64,000 bases of DNA from an uncultured Rhodopila sp. (GTDB lineage Bacteria > Pseudomonadota > Alphaproteobacteria > Acetobacterales > Acetobacteraceae), in contig CAIZFE010000004.1 in the NCBI GenBank assembly GCA_903932145.1, forward strand, positions 299,402 through 363,401, given 5' to 3'. The translations under genes were made by a program, and so were the position numbers. Numbering within the stretch: position 1 is the first letter of the stretch; every line of letters begins with the position of its first letter. The notes beneath the pieces were generated by a model. The model saw only the letters and a program-made list of their open reading frames with translations, had not been told where the DNA came from and did not search any database. This document shows, piece after piece, positions 44,227-52,818 of the stretch.

Positions 44227-47051
44227 CGGCCTGGCAGCGATTGATCACGGTCTGGCTCACCCCGGTCGCTGCGATCATCCTGATCTGGACGGCCCTGTTC
44301 GTTTACCTGGGGGCGCAGAGGTCCGCCCTTCTGGACGGCGGCCGCACCACGACCGACAACCTCGCCCATGCGTTCGAAGAGTCGCTCAGCCGAACGGTGC
44401 GCGAAATCGATCAGACCCTTCTGTACGTCAGGGCATTGCGCAAGCAGGAAGGGAATAATGTCGATCTGAAGCCCTGGATCGAGTCCGCCGATCCTACAAA
44501 CCAACTGGCCGCGCAGATTGCGACGACCGACCATACCGGCATTGTCACGTTGAGCAATCTCGTGCCGCCCAAAAGCCGGATCGACTTGTCCGACCGCCCG
44601 CATTTTCGGCATTTCGCGGACCACCCCGACGACCACCTGTATATTTCGGTCCCGGTCCTGGGCCGCGTCTCGTTGCTGTGGACCATTCAGTTCGTTCGAA
44701 TGCTAACCTCCGCATCGGGGGCGTTCGACGGCATCATCGTCTTGTCCGTTTCGCCGGACCATCTGGTTCGCCTCTACAAAGCCGTGGATGTCGGCAAGGA
44801 CGGCCGGATTTCGATGGTGGGACTGGACGGGATTGTCCGAGCCCGGGCAGGCGGCGCCACCGCGACCGGCGAGAAAGCCGACGGCCCGGTGGTTGCGTTG
44901 GCCCGACAGGCCAACAGCGGACAGTTCGCGTGGACCGATCCCGCGGATAACATCGCTCGGGTCGGCAGCTTTCGGCGCGTCCCCGGCTATCCGTTCGCCG
45001 TCGTCGTCGAAATGTCCGAACGTGAACTCGGTGCCGGCGTCGATCGTGCGGCCCCCGGTTACCTGGGGTTCGCTGCGCTGTTAACCGTGGTGGTCGTTGG
45101 CCTCGCGATGACCGCCGCACGGCAGCGGCGCCATGCGGAAGCGGCTCATGAACTGACCAAGCTGGCGTTGGAGCATGTCGGGGTTGGCGTCATGGTCGTC
45201 GGTCCGACGGGGCGGATCGGCATGTTCAACTCCCGCGTCAGCGCGATGTTCGGACTACCCGCCGACATCGTCCCCGGCGTCCAATATGCCAGGCTAACCG
45301 ACTGGCAACGTCAAAACGGCGAACTCACCGACCAACACATGGCGCCTGACATCCTGGCCGCCAAGCTGGGTCCACGCCCGTGGCGCGACATCCCGCCGGT
45401 GTTTCGCCGGTCTCTCGCCGACCATCGGATCATCGAGACGCGAACCGAGGCATTGGAGGACGGAACCACCGTCCGAAGCTTTACCGACATGACGGCCGCC
45501 ACGGAGGCGGAGCGGGTCCTGACCAACGCCCGTGACGCGGCGGAGGCCTCGGTTCGCGCCCGGGCGCAGTTCCTGGCCGCGATGAGCCACGAGATCCGTA
45601 CTCCGCTGAACGGCATCCTCGGGGTCAACGACCTGCTCGGTGACACCGCGATGACGGAGGAACAGGCAGGCTATGTGGAGATCATCCAGCAAACGGGGAC
45701 GCATTTGCTGGAGATGCTGACCGAGATCCTCGACTACTCCAAAATCGACGAACGCGGGGTTGAATTGGAATCGCTTCCGTTCGATCCGGGCACCGTGGTG
45801 CGCGAGGTGGTTGCGATGCTCGGTTCACCGGCCGCATCGCACGATTTGGAACTTGGGGTTCATATCGCCGGCGGCTTGCCACGGCAACTGATGGGCGATC
45901 CATTCCGGGTTCGTCAGGTGCTTCTCAATCTCGTCAGCAATGCCATCAAATTCACGCCGTCCGGCCGGGTGGATGTTTCCCTGGTGGGTTTACCCCAGAC
46001 GGATGGACGCTGGCGCCTGGACTTCGCGGTGCGCGACACGGGTATCGGCATCGATCCACAGGCGATCGGAAAACTGTTTCAGGAGTTCAGCCAGACGGAC
46101 GGGTCGATCACCCGCCGCTTTGGCGGCACCGGCCTGGGGCTCGCCATCTGTCACCGGGTCGTTGCGGCGATGGGCGGCATGATTTCGGTCGAGAGCACCC
46201 CCGGTCACGGGAGCACGTTCCGCTTCGATATTCCGGTCGCCGCGGTCCCCATTGTCGCGAACGCAACCATCGCACCGGACACGCAGCCGAGCGACGCAGC
46301 CGGCTTCGTTATGGAACGTTCGCCGATCGTGCTGGTCGCCGAGGACAACCAGGTCAATCGCCTTGTCGTGAGGCGGATGCTGGAACGTATGGGCTGCCGG
46401 GTCAACGTCGCGGAAGATGGGTTGGAGGCGGTCGAGGCCATCCGTAACGGCCCCGCTGTTGATTTGATCCTGATGGACGTCATGATGCCGAACCTGGATG
46501 GCCTGGCGGCGACCCGCGCCATCCGCGCCATGTCGGCACCTGCCAACGCGCTACCGATCATCGGTCTGTCCGCCAATGCGTTCCGCAGCGACGCCGAGGA
46601 TGGCCGGGCCGCCGGCATGAACAGTTTCTTGACGAAACCGATCGACAGCAGTCGTCTGCTGGCCGAGATCGCGCATGCGCTGAACGTCGTCGCCGCGCCG
46701 CCGGTGCCCCCGAAACAAGCGGTCGTCAGCCCGTTTCAGGAACTGCGGGACATGCTGGGCGACGAAACCGCCGATGCCGTGATTGCGGCTTTTCGTGAAG
46801 ACACGCCGAATATGCTGGCCCGCCTGCGCAGCGAGGCTGAATCCCGGTCGCTGACGGGCGTGGCACGGGAGGCGCATGCGCTAGCCGGAACCGCCGGGGC
46901 GTTGGGATTGACGGAGCTTTCGGAAGCCACGCGTGAGGTGGAACGCGGCGCGCGCCGTGACGGCACGATACCGGACTCCGCCCTGCTCGATGCGCTGTCT
47001 TACCGTTTTCAGACCGCGACCGATGCAGTCGGTATCGAGACGGTCGGCTGA
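44223..47051 (+). CDS. Membrane hybrid histidine kinase with Cache, PAS, receiver and HPt domains
   Basis: The 942-residue protein has a first membrane helix (15-33), a periplasmic double-Cache-like sensor (about 40-275) and a second helix near 280-300. A PAS domain follows (about 310-400). The histidine box is AAMSHEIRTPLNGILG (His near 455), with the ATPase after it (VLLNLVSNAIKFT, GGTGLGLAIC). The receiver has its Asp near 753 (LILMDVMMPNLDG) and the HPt domain its His near 884 (REAHALAGTAGALGL). The HPt can hand phosphate to a separate receiver, and the coupled receiver-EAL protein upstream is the natural target. The pair would link an external small ligand to c-di-GMP level. The ligand is unknown. 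Confidence 0.93.
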   Translation: MTAWQRLITVWLTPVAAIILIWTALFVYLGAQRSALLDGGRTTTDNLAHAFEESLSRTVREIDQTLLYVRALRKQEGNNVDLKPWIESADPTNQLAAQIATTDHTGIVTLSNLVPPKSRIDLSDRPHFRHFADHPDDHLYISVPVLGRVSLLWTIQFVRMLTSASGAFDGIIVLSVSPDHLVRLYKAVDVGKDGRISMVGLDGIVRARAGGATATGEKADGPVVALARQANSGQFAWTDPADNIARVGSFRRVPGYPFAVVVEMSERELGAGVDRAAPGYLGFAALLTVVVVGLAMTAARQRRHAEAAHELTKLALEHVGVGVMVVGPTGRIGMFNSRVSAMFGLPADIVPGVQYARLTDWQRQNGELTDQHMAPDILAAKLGPRPWRDIPPVFRRSLADHRIIETRTEALEDGTTVRSFTDMTAATEAERVLTNARDAAEASVRARAQFLAAMSHEIRTPLNGILGVNDLLGDTAMTEEQAGYVEIIQQTGTHLLEMLTEILDYSKIDERGVELESLPFDPGTVVREVVAMLGSPAASHDLELGVHIAGGLPRQLMGDPFRVRQVLLNLVSNAIKFTPSGRVDVSLVGLPQTDGRWRLDFAVRDTGIGIDPQAIGKLFQEFSQTDGSITRRFGGTGLGLAICHRVVAAMGGMISVESTPGHGSTFRFDIPVAAVPIVANATIAPDTQPSDAAGFVMERSPIVLVAEDNQVNRLVVRRMLERMGCRVNVAEDGLEAVEAIRNGPAVDLILMDVMMPNLDGLAATRAIRAMSAPANALPIIGLSANAFRSDAEDGRAAGMNSFLTKPIDSSRLLAEIAHALNVVAAPPVPPKQAVVSPFQELRDMLGDETADAVIAAFREDTPNMLARLRSEAESRSLTGVAREAHALAGTAGALGLTELSEATREVERGARRDGTIPDSALLDALSYRFQTATDAVGIETVG

Positions 47052-47579
47052 GGACCTGACCACCCGGACGCTGGTGAAGTGCCGGATAGTTCGTCTCAAC
47101 GGCGGCTGGTATTCTACCGATCGGCTTTAACACTGAAACACGCGGATCGTCCGCATATCGTCATGCTGTGCTACGGCGTGCCATCCACGTCTTTGTTTTC
47201 AATCATGACAGGCGGGAATGCCGACCGGAGCCAGTGCCCGGCCTGACTCGGGCATCGGCATGACGGGATGCTTGACCGAAGAGTCGGTCGCAACGGCGGT
47301 TGGTAGCACCTCATTGGTCTGCAAATTATTCAGCGAACTAACGCAATTTTTTAGATCGATTTTGATTCAGAATCAGAATCACTCCATTCCGCAAAAAGAA
47401 TCAAACTCGTTATCTTTCGAGGGTCCGATTTTCGAACCGCCGCCTATATATCAAATCATGCTTCATTGAGGGGCGCGCCGCTGATCCAGCTTCGCTCCCG
47501 ACCACGATGAAGGTGTCCCGGGAATAGCCCGAGTCCGCATCCGCGGGCGATTTCACCTTAATATACGGAGACACTTACA
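47052..47579. other. 528-base gap upstream of flagellin: repeat, promoter region and leader
   Basis: The first part holds a palindromic repeat (listed separately). From about 47320 the sequence turns AT-rich, as expected for a strong flagellin promoter and untranslated leader. FlbT would act on this leader if it works as in Caulobacter. I could not find a convincing sigma-54 or sigma-28 promoter by eye. The ribosome site for flagellin is CGGAGA at about 47566-47571. Confidence 0.5.
47159..47264. repeat. Second copy of the GTCATGC palindromic repeat
   Basis: The element begins CGTCATGCTGTG and ends GGCATGACGGG, so its ends are inverted. It shares GCCATCCACGTCTTTGTTTT (with one or two changes) with the copy at 17831-17913. 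The centre differs between the two copies. It lies downstream of the hybrid kinase gene and may help end that transcript. Confidence 0.65.
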
Positions 47580-48935
47580 ATGGTTAGTTCAGTCAACACC
47601 AACGTCAACGCAATGGCCGCCATCGCGTCGCTCAATGCGATCAGCAGCCAGATGACCGATACCCAAGGCGCCATCGAGTCCGGCCTGAAGGTCGGTTCCG
47701 CCGCCGACAACCCTGCGGTGTTCACCATCGCGCAGGGCCTACGCGGCAACGTCCAGGCCTTGCAGGCGGTGAGCGATAGTCTCGCAACCGGTATTGCGAC
47801 GGTTCAGGGGCAGACCGCTGGGGCGACGTCGATTTCCGACACGCTGAACACCCTTCTGCAGACCGTGACACAGGCACAGAACCAGACCGGCGCGGCGCTG
47901 GCCTCCTCTAACTCAACCATCACTGCGGCCCTGGCCAACATCGATGCTTACGCGCAAGCTTCGACCATCAACAACGTCAATCTTCTGGCCACCGCAGGTT
48001 CAGTGAATGTTCTCAGCAACGTCAACGGAACGAACACCGTCGCCACCACCGCGAATGCCTCCACCAGCGCTGGTCTTGGCCTGACAAACCTCGCCGTCTC
48101 AAGCGTCGGCGCCACAATGACCTCGGAATCCAGCCTTACGCTGACCGCCGCCGCCACCGCCGGCGACACCGCCACCTACACGTCCTCCGCGGGCGTTGCC
48201 ACCACCTACACTTATTCAGCAACCCCGGTGGCCGCGAACAACCAGATCGCTATCGACGCGACGGGCGTCAGCCTGAAGAACGCCATTAACGCGACCTACG
48301 GCGGTGCGAATGTGTCCGGTTCCGGCACACTTCTCGTCACTGGCGGCGGATCTTTGGTCGGCTCCAGTGCGAATTACGTCCAGGCGAACCCCGGCGCGAC
48401 GACCGCCGATACCGTGACGTTCCAGGCCACGAACAGCCCGAACATCACGACGTTCACCTTGGTGACCACCCTGACCGGCGCCGCAAATGAAGTGGCGATC
48501 GGGAACTCGGGTGCTCAGACGATGTCCAACCTGGCCGGCGCTATGCAGCAGGACGGAATCAGCGCCTCGGCCTCGTTTGGTAAGTTGACTGCAGTCGGTG
48601 GTGCGCTTGTCTCCAGCGCCAATGGTGCCGCGCACTCCCCGGTGGTTAATGCCACGAACGGCGCCGCGTCCATCGCTCTCGTCAATAACGCGATCAATTT
48701 GATCGGCAAGACCCTGTCGTCCCTGGGTTCGGCCACAACGACGTTGCAGGGCTTGGCGAGCTTCACCTCCTCGCTCTCAACGTCGGTCACGACAAGCCTT
48801 GGCGCCATGGTTGACGCCAACCTGTCGCAAGAAAGCGCCATGCTCTCCTCGTTGCAGACCAAGCAGTCGCTGGCCATCCAGTCGCTCTCCCTGGCCAACC
48901 AGGGCCCGGGCGCGCTGCTCCAGTTGTTCCGCTAA
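47580..48935 (+). CDS. fliC: Flagellin
   Basis: The 451-residue filament protein has the conserved N-terminal helix region (MAAIASLNAISSQMTDTQGA, then IESGLKVGSAADNPAVFTIA) and C-terminal helix (NLSQESAMLSSLQTKQSLAI then QSLSLANQGPGALLQLFR). The central domain (about 170-350) is Thr/Ser/Ala-rich and beta-like, and is exposed on the filament. A good CGGAGA site precedes the ATG. It is followed by flaF, a DUF1217 gene and a TPR-glycosyltransferase gene, so O-glycosylation of the Ser/Thr-rich surface is likely. Only one flagellin gene is in the window. Confidence 0.96.
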   Translation: MVSSVNTNVNAMAAIASLNAISSQMTDTQGAIESGLKVGSAADNPAVFTIAQGLRGNVQALQAVSDSLATGIATVQGQTAGATSISDTLNTLLQTVTQAQNQTGAALASSNSTITAALANIDAYAQASTINNVNLLATAGSVNVLSNVNGTNTVATTANASTSAGLGLTNLAVSSVGATMTSESSLTLTAAATAGDTATYTSSAGVATTYTYSATPVAANNQIAIDATGVSLKNAINATYGGANVSGSGTLLVTGGGSLVGSSANYVQANPGATTADTVTFQATNSPNITTFTLVTTLTGAANEVAIGNSGAQTMSNLAGAMQQDGISASASFGKLTAVGGALVSSANGAAHSPVVNATNGAASIALVNNAINLIGKTLSSLGSATTTLQGLASFTSSLSTSVTTSLGAMVDANLSQESAMLSSLQTKQSLAIQSLSLANQGPGALLQLFR

Positions 48936-48980
48936 CGCCTGACACAGGGGGCGGCCGGTTCGCCGCTCCCCAACGGCTTC

Positions 48981-49007
48981 CTGCCGCCTCCATGCCGGAG
49001 GCGGCAG
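48981..49007 (+). terminator. Strong hairpin between flagellin and flaF
   Basis: An 11-bp perfect stem, CTGCCGCCTCC and GGAGGCGGCAG, encloses a five-base loop. It begins 45 bases after the flagellin stop. No T run follows, so it may be an mRNA 3' stabiliser or a partial terminator that leaves flagellin message in excess over flaF and later genes, rather than a full terminator. Smaller repeats of CGCCGCT flank it. Confidence 0.6.
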
Positions 49008-49041
49008 GCTCGCCGCTACTTTCCAAGAAAAGGAATCAATG

Positions 49042-49401
49042 ATGAGCTATGCCGCTTATGCCAGCGTCCAGAACGCCAGCGAGACCCCACGCGATTTGGA
49101 AATTCGGGCGATCTCCCACATCACTCACCAGCTTGTCGAAGCCAACAAGCCCGAGGCCGAACCGATCAACCGGGCACGCGCGCTTAACGGCAACCTGCGA
49201 CTGTGGTCGATGCTCGTCCAGGACCTGTCGGATCCCGCCAACGCACTGCCGGACGCGATCAAGGGCCGCTACATCTCCCTGGGCCTGTTTGCCCGCCGCG
49301 TCAGTCTGAACGCGCTGACAGCGCAATCGGACCTGTCCGCGCTGATTCGCATTAACACCGACGTGCTGGACGCGCTGAACCAACAGCGCCAGGCCGCCTA
49401 A
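49042..49401 (+). CDS. flaF: Flagellin biosynthesis regulator FlaF
   Basis: The protein of about 119 residues matches FlaF: a YxxVQ start (SYAAYASVQNASETPRDLEI), a helical core with ARALNGNLRLWSMLVQDLSD, then FARRVSLNALTAQSDLSALI. In Caulobacter FlaF is needed for flagellin synthesis or secretion and works opposite to FlbT. AAAAGGAAT lies before the tandem ATGs at 49039 and 49042; the second gives the better spacing. It is located between flagellin and a DUF1217 gene, the common alphaproteobacterial arrangement. Confidence 0.94.
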   Translation: MSYAAYASVQNASETPRDLEIRAISHITHQLVEANKPEAEPINRARALNGNLRLWSMLVQDLSDPANALPDAIKGRYISLGLFARRVSLNALTAQSDLSALIRINTDVLDALNQQRQAA

Positions 49402-49416
49402 TTTCGGAGGCCGGTC

Positions 49417-50226
49417 ATGGGCGTTCTCAGCGGCATCGACAACTTCACGGGCTGGGCGTTACTGCAAAAGAATAGCACCGCGATCGAGAAGTCGTATGCC
49501 GCTGACAGTTCCTCCGCCAGCGACATCGCGTATTTCCAATCTGTCGCCCCCACGCTGACGACACCGGCCGCGCTGCTGTCGAACTACCGCGCCCTGTCGT
49601 TCGTCTGCACAGCCTACGGGCTCGGCAGCGAGGTGGACCAGACCGCGATCCTGAAACAGCTCATGACGCAGAACCCAAACGCGTCAACATCGCTTGCGCA
49701 ACAGTTATCCGACAATAACTACCGCGTTTTTGCCACCGCGATGTCGAACTGGTCGCCGCCGCCGTTCTCCTCCGCCACCGGGATCAACGCGGCGATCGCG
49801 GGTTACCAGCAGAACTCCTTCGATACATCGGTCGGTACGGACAGCACGTCGCTACAGAGCGCCATGTATTTTACCCAGAACGCCAAGGGCGTGACGTCGT
49901 TGTATCAACTGATGTCGGACCCGGCGCTGCTGAATGTGGTGACCACCGCATTGGGCATTCCGTCCGCGTTCGGCAACCTTAGTTTTCAGCAACAGGTGGA
50001 TATCCTGACGCCGCGGGTGGACATGACGCAGTTCTCCACCGCGGCCGGCGTTGCCACATTCGTCAATAAATACCTCGCCATGGACCAACTGAACCAGATC
50101 ACCTCCGGCGCCACGGCATCCAGTCCCTTGCTGGCGTTGTTTGGGAACAGCAGCAACAGCAGCCAGGGCCTGACATTGAACGCACAGGTGCTTGGCTTAG
50201 GCGGCTCCGTCAACTTGCTGGCCTGA
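49417..50226 (+). CDS. DUF1217 flagellar protein
   Basis: The 269-residue protein fits DUF1217, a family found in alphaproteobacterial flagellar clusters whose exact role is not settled. The typical N-terminal region is GWALLQKNSTAIEKSYAADS, then DIAYFQSVAPTLTTPAALLS, and FVCTAYGLGSEVDQTAILKQ contains the family AFGL-like motif. The C-terminal region (GVATFVNKYLAMDQLNQITS) is also typical. It starts 15 bases after flaF and is immediately followed by the GTG of the glycosyltransferase gene. It is probably exported or acts at the filament. Confidence 0.85.
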   Translation: MGVLSGIDNFTGWALLQKNSTAIEKSYAADSSSASDIAYFQSVAPTLTTPAALLSNYRALSFVCTAYGLGSEVDQTAILKQLMTQNPNASTSLAQQLSDNNYRVFATAMSNWSPPPFSSATGINAAIAGYQQNSFDTSVGTDSTSLQSAMYFTQNAKGVTSLYQLMSDPALLNVVTTALGIPSAFGNLSFQQQVDILTPRVDMTQFSTAAGVATFVNKYLAMDQLNQITSGATASSPLLALFGNSSNSSQGLTLNAQVLGLGGSVNLLA

Positions 50227-52143
50227 GTGGACTCGTTGCCGGATGGGCTGAACCGCCAGCGTTCCGGTGACCTGACCGGCGCGGAGGCGATCTACGACGC
50301 GATCCTGCAAGCCACTCCCAACGATGCCATGGTTCGGACGCTGTTGGGTTTGGTGTTCTGCGAGACCAGCCGTTTCGAAACCGGCATTCAGGCGATACGC
50401 GATGCGATCACCTTAGCCGATCTCGCATTTTCCCATTTCAGCCTGGGACAGGCGCTTGCCGGGCGCGGCCGGTCGGCCGAGGCGGCAACGGCGTTTCGCC
50501 GAAGCATTGAGTTGCAGCCGGACATCCTCGCTGGGCATATCGCTCTCGGCCACGCATTGGCCGCCGAAGCGGATTACGCTGGCGCCGCCTCCGCATACAG
50601 CCAGGCAGTGCGGCTGGATCCCAACCATCCCGAACCGTATGTGTGCGCCGGCACCCTTCTGCATCGTTTGGGACGGCCACAAGACGCCCTGGCGCATCTG
50701 AAGCGGGCAACCGAGCTGGGTGCGCAACGACCAGATACCTGGGCGGCTTTGGGGGCTGCTTACGTGGCGCTACAGCAACATGATGACGCGGCCGCTGCTT
50801 TTCGCCGGCAGATCGAGCTTGCACCCGATTCCGCCGCTGCCCATCTGAATTTGGGCGATGCGTTTCAAAGCCAGCGAAACCATTCCGCTGCCCGGTTGTC
50901 CTACCAACGGGCGATTGCGCTGTCGCCACGATCAGCCGACGCCCATTGCCACCTTAGCAACACCCTCTACGGGCTTGGCCTGTTCGAGGAAGCGGCATCG
51001 TCCGCCGAAGCAGCGCTCGCACTCGCCCCTGACTACGCGGACGCCCGTTCTAACCTCGGCAATGCCCTGTTGGCTTTGCAACGATACGACGCCGCCGAGG
51101 CCGCCTACCGCGACGCCATCCGGCTACAGCCCGGGGTGGCGGCCTTCCACTCCAATCTCGGCACCGTTTTGACCGCGCAGCGGCGGGTTGCCGAGGCGCT
51201 TGAAGCGCAACGCCGAGCGCTCACGATCGACCCGGGGTTCGTGGACGCGCGATATAACCACGCGATCACTCTGCTGCTCGACGGTCAGTTGGCGTTGGGC
51301 TGGCAATACTACGAAGCCCGCTGGGAGCTTCCGGGGAACCCGCCGCGTGGCTTTTCCCAGCCCTTATGGACCGGTGAAGCGCTGTGCGGCCGCACGATCC
51401 TGCTGCATGCGGAGCAGGGCCTGGGCGACATGTTGCACATGGCGCGCTATGTGCCGTTGGTGGCAGCCCGGGGCGGGCGCGTCGTGCTGGAGGTGCATGA
51501 CCCCCTGGTTCGGTTGCTGCAACGCATGCCCGGCGTGCAACAGGTTTTGCCGCTGGGGGCGCCGCTGCCACCGTTCGATATGCACTGCCCGCTGTTTAGC
51601 CTGCCGCGCCTGTTCGATACGATACCGGCGGAACCCTACATCGTCGCTGCCCCCGGGCGCGATCGATTGCGGTCTGGATTTCGGGTCGGTCTTGTCTGGG
51701 GCGGCGGCGATCGGATAGGATCGCGGGTCAATCGGGACAGATCCATCGCGCTCGCGAAACTGGCACCTCTGGCGCGCGTGCCGGGCATCGGTTTGTACGG
51801 GTTGCAAAAAGACGCCGGCCTGGATTCATCTGAAGACCCGGGCATCATCGATTTGATGTCCGGGGTGGTCGATTTCGCCGATACGGCCGCGATTATCGAG
51901 CAACTGGATATGATCATCAGCGTCGATACCTCGACCGCGCATCTCGCCGCCGCCATGGGCAAGCCGGTGTGGTTGCTGTCGCGCTACAGCGGATGCTGGC
52001 GGTGGCTGGTGGCTGGCATGGACAGCGCCTGGTACCCGACGATGCGGATTTACCGGCAGGAACGCCCGGGAGATTGGGATACCGTCATTCGCCAGATCGC
52101 CAGCGATCTCGCCAAAGTTGTCGCCGATACCAAACCACACTGA
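50227..52143 (+). CDS. TPR protein with C-terminal glycosyltransferase domain (probable flagellin glycosyltransferase)
   Basis: The 638-residue protein starts with a GTG directly behind the DUF1217 stop. About nine to ten TPR units run from residue 5 to about 360, with the typical A8-G8-A20-P32 pattern (AHLNLGDAFQSQRNHSAARL, ARSNLGNALLALQRYDAAEA). The C-terminal part (about 375-630) resembles GT9/OGT-like glycosyltransferases: GRTILLHAEQGLGDMLHMAR, VGLVWGGGDRIGSRVNRDRS and IISVDTSTAHLAAAMGKPVW. The last motif binds the nucleotide sugar. Such TPR transferases glycosylate flagellin in the cytosol in several proteobacteria. The sugar donor is unknown. Confidence 0.88.
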   Translation: MDSLPDGLNRQRSGDLTGAEAIYDAILQATPNDAMVRTLLGLVFCETSRFETGIQAIRDAITLADLAFSHFSLGQALAGRGRSAEAATAFRRSIELQPDILAGHIALGHALAAEADYAGAASAYSQAVRLDPNHPEPYVCAGTLLHRLGRPQDALAHLKRATELGAQRPDTWAALGAAYVALQQHDDAAAAFRRQIELAPDSAAAHLNLGDAFQSQRNHSAARLSYQRAIALSPRSADAHCHLSNTLYGLGLFEEAASSAEAALALAPDYADARSNLGNALLALQRYDAAEAAYRDAIRLQPGVAAFHSNLGTVLTAQRRVAEALEAQRRALTIDPGFVDARYNHAITLLLDGQLALGWQYYEARWELPGNPPRGFSQPLWTGEALCGRTILLHAEQGLGDMLHMARYVPLVAARGGRVVLEVHDPLVRLLQRMPGVQQVLPLGAPLPPFDMHCPLFSLPRLFDTIPAEPYIVAAPGRDRLRSGFRVGLVWGGGDRIGSRVNRDRSIALAKLAPLARVPGIGLYGLQKDAGLDSSEDPGIIDLMSGVVDFADTAAIIEQLDMIISVDTSTAHLAAAMGKPVWLLSRYSGCWRWLVAGMDSAWYPTMRIYRQERPGDWDTVIRQIASDLAKVVADTKPH

Positions 52144-52314
52144 CCGACCCGAAAGACCCTGGTTTCGGCCGGGTTGTAGTCATATCGATGCCGTATATAT
52201 GGCAATGATGCCCGCTCGCTGTCAAGCGGTTTCGTTTCGCCAAAAATCATCCGGTTTTTTCAAACAGGCATATATCTGATCAGGGTACCCGGTTGATGGA
52301 GCATCCACGCTAAT

Positions 52315-52818
52315 ATGGCGACATCGCGCACAATGGATACCGATGATGCCGGTTCGGCTGGCGCCGAAGCGGGTCCGTCGAAAGGCGGCCGCAAGAAGCT
52401 GATCATCATCGTTGCGGGAGCCGCGCTTCTGTTGGGCGGCGGGGCGGGCGCCGCGTATTTCATGGGATTCCTGGGCAAATCAACAGCCGGCAAGGAAACC
52501 GCGGCCGTACTGGTGCCGGGCGGCGTGGATTTACCGGAGATCGTGTCCAATCTGAACGCCGGCAACCGCCGCACCGCGTTCATCAGAATAAAGGCTCGGC
52601 TGGAACTGGCCAACAAGGCGGATGAAGCCAGTGTGACAGCGGCATCGCCGAAGATCCGGGATCTGTTCCAAACCTATCTGCGCGACATGCGCCCGGAAGA
52701 ACTGCGTGGGTCTGCCGGCACCTATCGATTGCGGGAAGAGTTGTTGAGCCGGGTGAATGTTGCGCTGGCGCCGGCCCGGGCGACTGACATTCTTTTCATC
52801 GAATTGCTGGTCCAATGA
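52315..52818 (+). CDS. fliL: Flagellar basal-body protein FliL
   Basis: The 167-residue protein has a cytosolic Gly/Asp-rich start, one membrane helix (KLIIIVAGAALLLGGGAGAA) and a periplasmic SPFH-like domain (DLPEIVSNLNAGNRRTAFIR, then IKARLELAN). FliL rings surround the stator and help torque generation. The ATG at 52315 has a weak site; ATG 52333 is a possible alternative. The end overlaps fliM by four bases. It opens the operon fliL-fliM-DUF6468-motE. Confidence 0.94.
   Translation: MATSRTMDTDDAGSAGAEAGPSKGGRKKLIIIVAGAALLLGGGAGAAYFMGFLGKSTAGKETAAVLVPGGVDLPEIVSNLNAGNRRTAFIRIKARLELANKADEASVTAASPKIRDLFQTYLRDMRPEELRGSAGTYRLREELLSRVNVALAPARATDILFIELLVQ

Noticed and set aside
47300..47345. A sigma-54 promoter for flagellin (TAGCACC ... 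CTGCA)
   Set aside because: No GG-N10-GC spacing can be made from these elements.
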